A DNA stretch of 64,000 nt from Acanthochromis polyacanthus (lineage: Eukaryota > Chordata > Actinopteri > Pomacentridae): NCBI RefSeq assembly GCF_021347895.1, contig NC_067132.1:30515257-30579256 (forward strand), given 5' to 3'. The notes under the pieces are model-generated. The model ran no database searches. It was given only the letters and a program-made list of their open reading frames with translations, and was not told where the DNA came from. Below, in pieces: positions 38,301 through 46,577 of this stretch. Position 1 is the stretch's first letter. Each line of letters begins with the position of its first letter. The position numbers and the translations under genes are program-made.

Positions 38301-41300
38301 ACCCAGATATGTCTAAAGAAAACCCAGATATGTCTAAAGAAAACCCAGATAATTCTGAAGAAAACCCAGATATGTCTAAAGAAAACCCAGATATGTCTAA
38401 AGAAAACCCAGATATCTCTAAAGAAAACCCAGATAATTCTGAAGAAAACCCAGATAATTCTGAAGAAAACCCAGATAATTCTGAAGAAAACCCAGATATG
38501 TCTAAAGAAAACCCAGATATGTCTAAAGAAAACCCAGATATCTCTAAAGAAAACCCAGATAATTCTGAAGAAAACCCAGATAATTCTGAAGAAAACCCAG
38601 ATATGTCTAAAGAAAACCCAGATATCTCTAAAGAAAACCCAGATATCTCTAAAGAAAACCCAGATATCTCTAAAGAAAACCCAGATAATTCTGCCTCCTT
38701 CTGGGTGTTTACCTGCAGGGATGCGGCCGTCTTCAGGCCGACTGAGTGGAAACTGGGTTTGCTGCTCAGTCTTGCAGGGAAGCCACAAACGGTGAGCAGT
38801 CGAGTTCTGATGTCGGTCTGGAAGGAGGCCAGCGCCCCCTGCAGGTCGAGGCCAGGGCAGCGCTGCACCGGCTGCAGGCGGATGCAGCTCAGAGGGTATC
38901 TGGTCAGGATGGAGGTAAAGGGAAATAAAAGCAGCAGCTGCAGGGGCTTCAGAGGGTTAAAGTGACATTAAGAGCCATGACTGATCCAGTCAGTAAGTTG
39001 AGGATACGTGAAGAGTTTCTGTCCCACCGGTCTGAAGTAGACGCTGCAGTAAACCGCCTCCTGCTCCGGCAGTCTGTAACCGTACTGGAAAAATAAAATA
39101 AAACTTTATCAGCCGGCCGTCAGAACAGAACCAGGAACATCGTTTTTAAGCTGTAGAAATAACAGCAAAATTCTAAAATTATGACATTTTAGCAGAGTTA
39201 AATGCAGTAAAACTGGTTAAAATGTCCAAAACAATCTAAAATTTGACAAATAATGACTTAAAATCGGGTGAAAATAAAAATAAATAAAAATTGTCCAAAC
39301 TGACAACATCCTGTGCAAAATGACTCAAAGTTTAGTCAAAATAAGTCAAAAAATTCTACAAAATGATTTAAACTTTAGTCAAAATAAGTCAAAAAATTCT
39401 ACAAAATGACTGAAAATTTAGTCAAAATACGTCAAAAATTCTTCAAATTGATTCAAAATTTGGTCAAAATAAGTTTAAAAAAAGACACAAAACTGTCAAA
39501 ATAAGTCAAAGATTCTTCAAAATGACTCAAAATTTTGTCAAGTTATAAAAACATGTTGAAAACACCAGCTGTCAGTCACTAATTACTAAAAACTGTAATT
39601 TTATGGTCTCACATTGAAGAAGAAAAAAATATTATTTTTAAAAACACTGATTTCTGATGTGAACTTTATTTACATATTATTTATTTAATGGCCTTTTTTT
39701 TCTTTTTTCCAGCCAACATGTAATTTATTTATTTTTCAGTGATTTTAATACACATTATCTTTAACAAAATAAAAAACATTTAATTTGAATTATTTTGTGT
39801 ACAATAAAGATTTTTCCCTGATTTAAATACAGCAAAAATGTGCAATTTTACCGTGCTACCCAATGTAAATATGTAAAATTCAGTTTAGTTTTATTCTTTT
39901 TTATTGTCAAATGTAAAAGTATTAATCATGATTTGTTTAAAAAAATGATTTTTAAAAATATATTTTTATAATCTGTCACTTAGAACAGAGGGAATCTGTA
40001 ATATAACAGGAAGTTTTTCAAAAAATTACAGTTAAAAAATCTTTCATTTAGGATATAATCCATTTAAAACAGTAAATAATTAATTTTAATGTCATATAGA
40101 TGAGGCTTTAGATGAGTAAACTCTGACTTTAATCAGGTTACAGGATAAATAAACAGTCCGGTGTCAGTTCCCAGACTTTAAATCACGTTTTCCATCTTCT
40201 GTCCTCACTCCTCAGATCCAGTCTGAGTCCAGCCTCCCGTTGCCATGCCAACCTGCTCTAGCCTTAGTGATGAACGGATGAATACCAGGAGGTTCCAGTG
40301 GTTCTGCAGCTCCCTGTAGCTTCTGAACGGTCCGTCTCTGGGCAGCTGGCGGCTGATGCTGATGATCTGACCTTTCTTCATGCTGAAAACACACAAACAG
40401 CAGACAAATCAAGCAGGCCTGCAGCTCCACCTGCTGCTCACAGTCGGAATAACGCCGAACTATCCGCTGAACCCTGAGCGGCTTCCTGACACGGTTTTAC
40501 CCACGTCGGTTCATTTTTCTCTGCAATCTAAAGTCCTGCAGCTTCATGGAAACACAAGAACCAGGAGCAGAAATAAAAGAGGCCGGTAGTGCAGGATGAC
40601 ACAGTTATAAATAAATAAAAATCAGTGTCTACCTACTGCAGATATTTTAAAACAAAACTCCTGTCAGCCATCAGAATACAACCAGGAACATCTTTTCAAA
40701 ATGACAGCAAACCTCTGTAGAATGATGGGACTGTTTTAGCAGCTTTAAATGCAGCAAAACTAATTAAAATATCCAAAACAACCCAAGATTGTCCAAAAAG
40801 ATTCAAAAATAAAAATAAAAAATTGTCCTAACTGACAATATTCTGCACACAGTAACTCAAAATGTGGTCAAAATGAGTCAAAAATTCTCCAAATGGACTT
40901 AAAATGTGGTGAGAATAAGTTTTAAAAAATTGTCCAAAGTGACTCAAAATTTGGTAAAAATAAGTTTAAAAAAAATATCCAACTAGACATAAAATGTAGG
41001 GAGAATAAGTTTAAAGAAATTGTCCAAAGTGATTCAAAAGTTGGTAAAAAAAAAAAAAAAAGTCAAAAAAATTCAGTATCACTTAAAATGTGAACAAATG
41101 TCAAAAAAAATCTTAAATGAATGAAAATGTGTTCAAAATAAGTCAAAAATTCTCCAGAACTTCATAAAATGTGGTGAGCATAAGTTTAGAAAATTCCCAA
41201 AATTACTCAAAATTTGGTCAAAATGACTAAAATTCTCCAATATGACTAAAAATGTGGTTAAAATGAGTCAAAAATTCTCCATAATAACTCAAAATCTGAC

Positions 41301-44300
41301 CAATAAGTCAGAATTCTCCAGAATGGCTCACACACCACACCACATTCTAAGGTGACATTTGTTTTTTTTTTTTTACAGTTTCTGGCTGATAAATGCTGTA
41401 ATTTATGTGATTGTTTTGCTGTAAAAGCCTCCATTCAAACGTGGCCGTGGGTTCTTGGGTTCAGAAGGTTAAAAATTCAAGTTCTGAGGTTTGTCTTCTC
41501 TGGTGTTGTTCGTGTTGCGTCCAGCAGGTGGCGGCGTCCTACCTGGGCAGGACGTGACACCACAGGGCTCCTCCGGTGGAAGTGGGGTCGAGGACGGAGT
41601 CTGGATCGCTGCAGAACCTCCTCAGGACCAGCGGGGGAGGTGGAAGTCCTCCAGCTGGGACCACAACACCGTCACTGGTATCACTGTTTACGACTTTCTG
41701 TTCATGTTTCCTCACCCAGTAAACCATCACCCAGAACTAGTTTTATTGCTAGACTGTAAATAGGTTTAATGACCGCTCTAAATGAGCCTTTATAGGTTCT
41801 AATTAGCTGCTTTCATTTATCAGGTCAGTGTTCTGTTCTCCTACTGTAGTCGGAGGCAGTCGGACAGCGTTAGCTTCAACACTGATGCACAGCTGGCCCT
41901 CACTGGTGCTCAGCTCCAGACCTAACAAACACATTTATATCATTTTATCTGCTTATTTCATCCATCATCAGAGAAAAACTTTAAAAAACAAGAAGGAAAA
42001 ATGACGGTGAAACTTACTGACAGCGTTGAGCCTCCCTCCTTCAGTCAGGAAGTCTTTTCCTAACAAAACACACACAGTGAAGCTAATGTTAGCCATGTTG
42101 TTAGCCTGTTAGCACGCTAAGCTGTTAGCATGTTAGCGTGTCAGACCTGAATCAAGACTAACATGATCTTAGTCCAGTTCCAAATCAAGACCTATGTCAA
42201 GTCTAACAAGTCCCAAGTCCAGGGCCAAATCCAGACCTGAGTCAAGTCCAACATGTTTTAAGTTCAAGTCCAATCACAAGTCAAAGCTCAATTTAAGACC
42301 TGTTACAAGACTAACAAGTCCTCAGTCAAGTTCCAACTCAAACCCAACATCAAGCTTCAAGCTAAGATTAGAAACACTAGTCCGATTCCTATTCAAGCCC
42401 CAAGGTAAGACTAGCAAGTCCCAAGTCTAGTCCCATTTCAAGCCCCAAGGTAAGACTAGCAAGTCCCAAGTCTACTCCCATTTCAAGCCTCAAGATAAGA
42501 CTAGCAAATCCCAAGTCTAGTCCAATTTCAAGCCCCAAGATAAGACTAGCAAGTCCCAAGTCTACTCCCATTTCAAGCCCCAAGATAAGACTAGCAAATC
42601 CCAAGTCTAGTCCAATTTCGAGCCCCAAGATAAGACTAGCAAATCCCAAGTCTAGTCCAATTTCAAGCCCCAAGATAAGACTGGCAAATCCCAAGTCTAC
42701 TCCCATTTCAAGCCACAAGATAAGACTAGCAAGTCCCAAGTCTAGTCCAATTTCGAGCCCCAAGATAAGACGAGCAAGTCCCAAGTCTAGTCCAATTTCA
42801 AGCCCCAAGATAAGACTAACAACTCTCAAGACAAGTCTGAATTCAAGCCATAAATCTAGTCTCAGATAAGACTAGCAAGTCCCAAGTCTAGTCCCAATTA
42901 AAGTCAAATTTCAAGTGCAATTAAAGAAGTTTAAGTCCAGATCAAGTTACCAAGTTTTGTTTTTAGATTTGTAAAAGTCATGACATCCATGAACTGAATC
43001 CCATTCAAGTCTAAGTCATGAGTTAATTTCTTTACACGTTACATCTTAGTTAGTGAACACAGTTAGAAATAAAAACGTAAAAAGGAGACGTCCTGGTTTC
43101 AGCTGCTGTTAGTTATTTGTTGAACAAAACACAAACGTAGAATTGTTAGTCTTTAATTGCAGATTTGTCGACATATTTAATGTTTCTCTTTGTCTTTGAA
43201 CTCGGTTTGACGGCAGATTTTCCTTCAGACTCTGTAGAAGCTCTTCTGTAAACGCCCACGCACGTCTACTTTATGTCAGAGTTGGTCCGAGGTGAAGGCT
43301 CGCCCCGGTGTTGCAACACTCAGCTGTGACTTTGATCAAACGCACAAACACAACGACGGCCAAACTTTGGCCCTGATAAACTACAAATATCCTGTATGAG
43401 AGCAGCGATTACGACGTGGACTTTGCTGCTGAGGCTGACAGAAAACAGCACAGTCATTCCAACGCTGACAGTCCGTCAGTGATATTAAAGGCAGATAAGG
43501 TTTTTTGTCTTTGTTTCTGGCAATAAATCTGGAGCCAAATCTGTACACGGATACTTTTGTGCCACTTACTCGCTTTATCTAATCTGTAAACTCTATAAAG
43601 CCCTCCTTAAACAAATAAACAGACAGAAAACCACAGCTAGGAGTTTCTTCTCTGGCAACTCCGGATGTCTTTAAACAGCAGCGTCTGTTTAAGGAGGAAA
43701 CGAGTCTAAAACGTCTTTATTAGATGTTAGAACACAACACCGACCTAAAACACCACCTGTTGTGTTGTGAAAACGGTTTTACTCTTTCGTGGATCCTTTG
43801 GCAAATATTATTCAGGAACAGCACACCTTGTATGACGCGTTCGATCCAAACGACACAAAAATGACACAAACGGACATAAAAAAACGGCCCAAAAAGACTA
43901 AAAATGACACAATAATGGCATGAACTGACATAAAAAAAGAGCCAAAAAGTTTTAAAAATGACACAAAAGTGGTTCGAAATAACAAAACACAAAACAACAA
44001 TGGCTCAAAAAGACAAAAATGTCTTGAAAATGAGCAAAAAATGGCCCAAAAAGGCAAAAAAAAAAAAAAACACAAAAAAGAGCAGAAAAACAAAAACAAC
44101 ACAACAATGGCACAAAAATTTCACAAAAGACAAAAATGACAAAAAAATGTCTTGAAAATACACAAAAATGACGACAACCCCCCAAAAATGATGCAATAAT
44201 GGTATGAAATGACACAAAATACACAAAAATGACACAAAAATAATGCGGCTCAGATTTGTGCTGAAAGTGACGGAGGAAGAGAGGAGTTACCTGAGATCAG

Positions 44301-46514
44301 GTAGTTTTAGATGAACCAATCACAGAGGAGTTACCTGAGATCAGGTAGTTTTAGATGAACCAATCACAGAGGAGTTACCTGAGATCAGGTAGTTTTAGAT
44401 GAACCAATCACAGAGGAGTTACCTGAGATCAGGTAGTTTTAGATGAATCAATCACAGAGGAGTTACCTGAGATCAGGTAGTTTTAGATGAATCAATCACA
44501 GAGGAGTTACCTGAGATCAGGTAGTTTTAGATGAACTAATCACAGAGGAGTTACCTGAGATCAGGTAGTTTTAGATGAATCAATCACAGAGGAGTTACCT
44601 GAGATCAGGTAGTTTTAGATGAATCAATCACAGAGGAGTTACCTGAGATCAGGTAGTTTTAGATGAATCAATCACAGAGGAGTTACCTGAGATCAGGTAG
44701 TTTTAGATGAATCAATCACAGAGGAGTTACCTGAGATCAGGTAGTTTTAGATGAACCAATCACAGAGGAGTTACCTGAGATCAGGTAGTTTTAGATGAAC
44801 CAATCACAGAGGAGTTACCTGAGATCAGGTAGTTTTAGATGAATCAATCACAGAGGAGTTACCTGAGATCAGGTAGTTTTAGATGAATCAATCACAGAGG
44901 AGTTACCTGAGATCAGGTAGTTTTAGATGAACCAATCAGAGAGGAGTTACCTGAGATCAGGTAGTTTTAGATGAATCAATCACAGAGGAGTTACCTGAGA
45001 TCAGGTAGTTTTAGATGAACCAATCACAGAGGAGTTACCTGAGATCAGGTAGTTTTAGATGAACCAATCACAGAGGAGTTACCTGAGATCAGGTAGTTTT
45101 AGATGAACCAATCAGAGAGAAGTTACCTGAGATCAGGTAGTTTTAGATGAACCAATCAGAGAGGAGTTACCTGAGATCAGGTAGTTTTAGATGAACCAAT
45201 CAGAGAGGAGTTACCTGAGATCAGGTAGTTTTAGATGAACCAATCACAGAGGAGTTACCTGAGATCAGGTAGTTTTAGATGAACCAATCACAGAGGAGTT
45301 ACCTGAGATCAGGTAGTTTTAGATGAACCAATCACAGAGGAGTTACCTGAGATCAGGTAGTTTTAGATGAACCAATCACAGAGGAGTTACCTGAGATCAG
45401 GTAGTTTTAGATGAACCAATCACAGAGGAGTTACCTGAGATCAGGTAGTTTTAGATGAACCAATCACAGAGGAGTTACCTGAGATCAGGTAGTTTTAGAT
45501 GAACCAATCACAGAGGAGTTACCTGAGATCAGGTAGTTTTAGATGAACCAATCACAGAGGAGTTACCTGAGATCAGGTAGTTTTAGATGAACCAATCACA
45601 GAGGAGTTACCTGAGATCAGGTAGTTTTAGATGAACCAATCACAGAGGAGTTACCTGAGATCAGGTAGTTTTAGATGAACCAATCACAGAGGAGTTACCT
45701 GAGATCAGGTAGTTTTAGATGAATCAATCACAGAGGAGTTACCTGAGATCAGGTAGTTTTAGATGAATCAATCACAGAGGAGTTACCTGAGATCAGGTAG
45801 TTTTAGATGAACCAATCACAGAGGAGTTACCTGAGATCAGGTAGTTTTAGATGAACCAATCACAGAGGAGTTACCTGAGATCAGGTAGTTTTAGATGAAC
45901 CAATCAGAGAGAAGTTACCTGAGATCAGGTAGTTTTAGATGAACCAATCAGAGAGGAGTTACCTGAGATCAGGTAGTTTTAGATGAACCAATCAGAGAGG
46001 AGTTACCTGAGATCAGGTAGTTTTAGATGAACCAATCAGAGAGGAGTTACCTGAGATCAGATAGTTTTAGATGAACTAATCACAGAGGAGTTACCTGAGA
46101 TCAGATAGTTTTAGATGAACCAATCACAGAGGAGTTACCTGAGATCAGGTAGTTTTAGATGAACCAATCACAGAGGAGTTACCTGAGATCAGGTAGTTTT
46201 AGATGAACCAATCACAGAGGAGTTACCTGAGATCAGGTAGTTTTAGATGAACCAATCACAGAGGAGTTACCTGAGATCAGGTAGTTTTAGATGAACCAAT
46301 CACAGAGGAGTTACCTGAGATCAGGTAGTTTTAGATGAACCAATCACAGAGGAGTTACCTGAGATCAGGTAGTTTTAGATGAACCAATCACAGAGGAGTT
46401 ACCTGAGATCAGGTAGCGTCCGGCTTTGTTCCAGCTGGGAGACAACCTGGTGACCAGAGAGAAGGACACACAACACTGGAGGACACCTGGAAACACACAC
46501 TGTGGAGGGCCCAG

Positions 46515-46577
<63 letters not shown>

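Noticed and set aside
35387..38965. Glutamate/asparagine-rich open frames (SEENPDN repeats)
   Set aside because: Read from the 21-bp intronic array; only the stretch 38713-38899 on the opposite strand is real exon.
44281..46414. CRISPR-like array
   Set aside because: Units are contiguous 44-bp tandem copies with no unique spacers, in a vertebrate intron.
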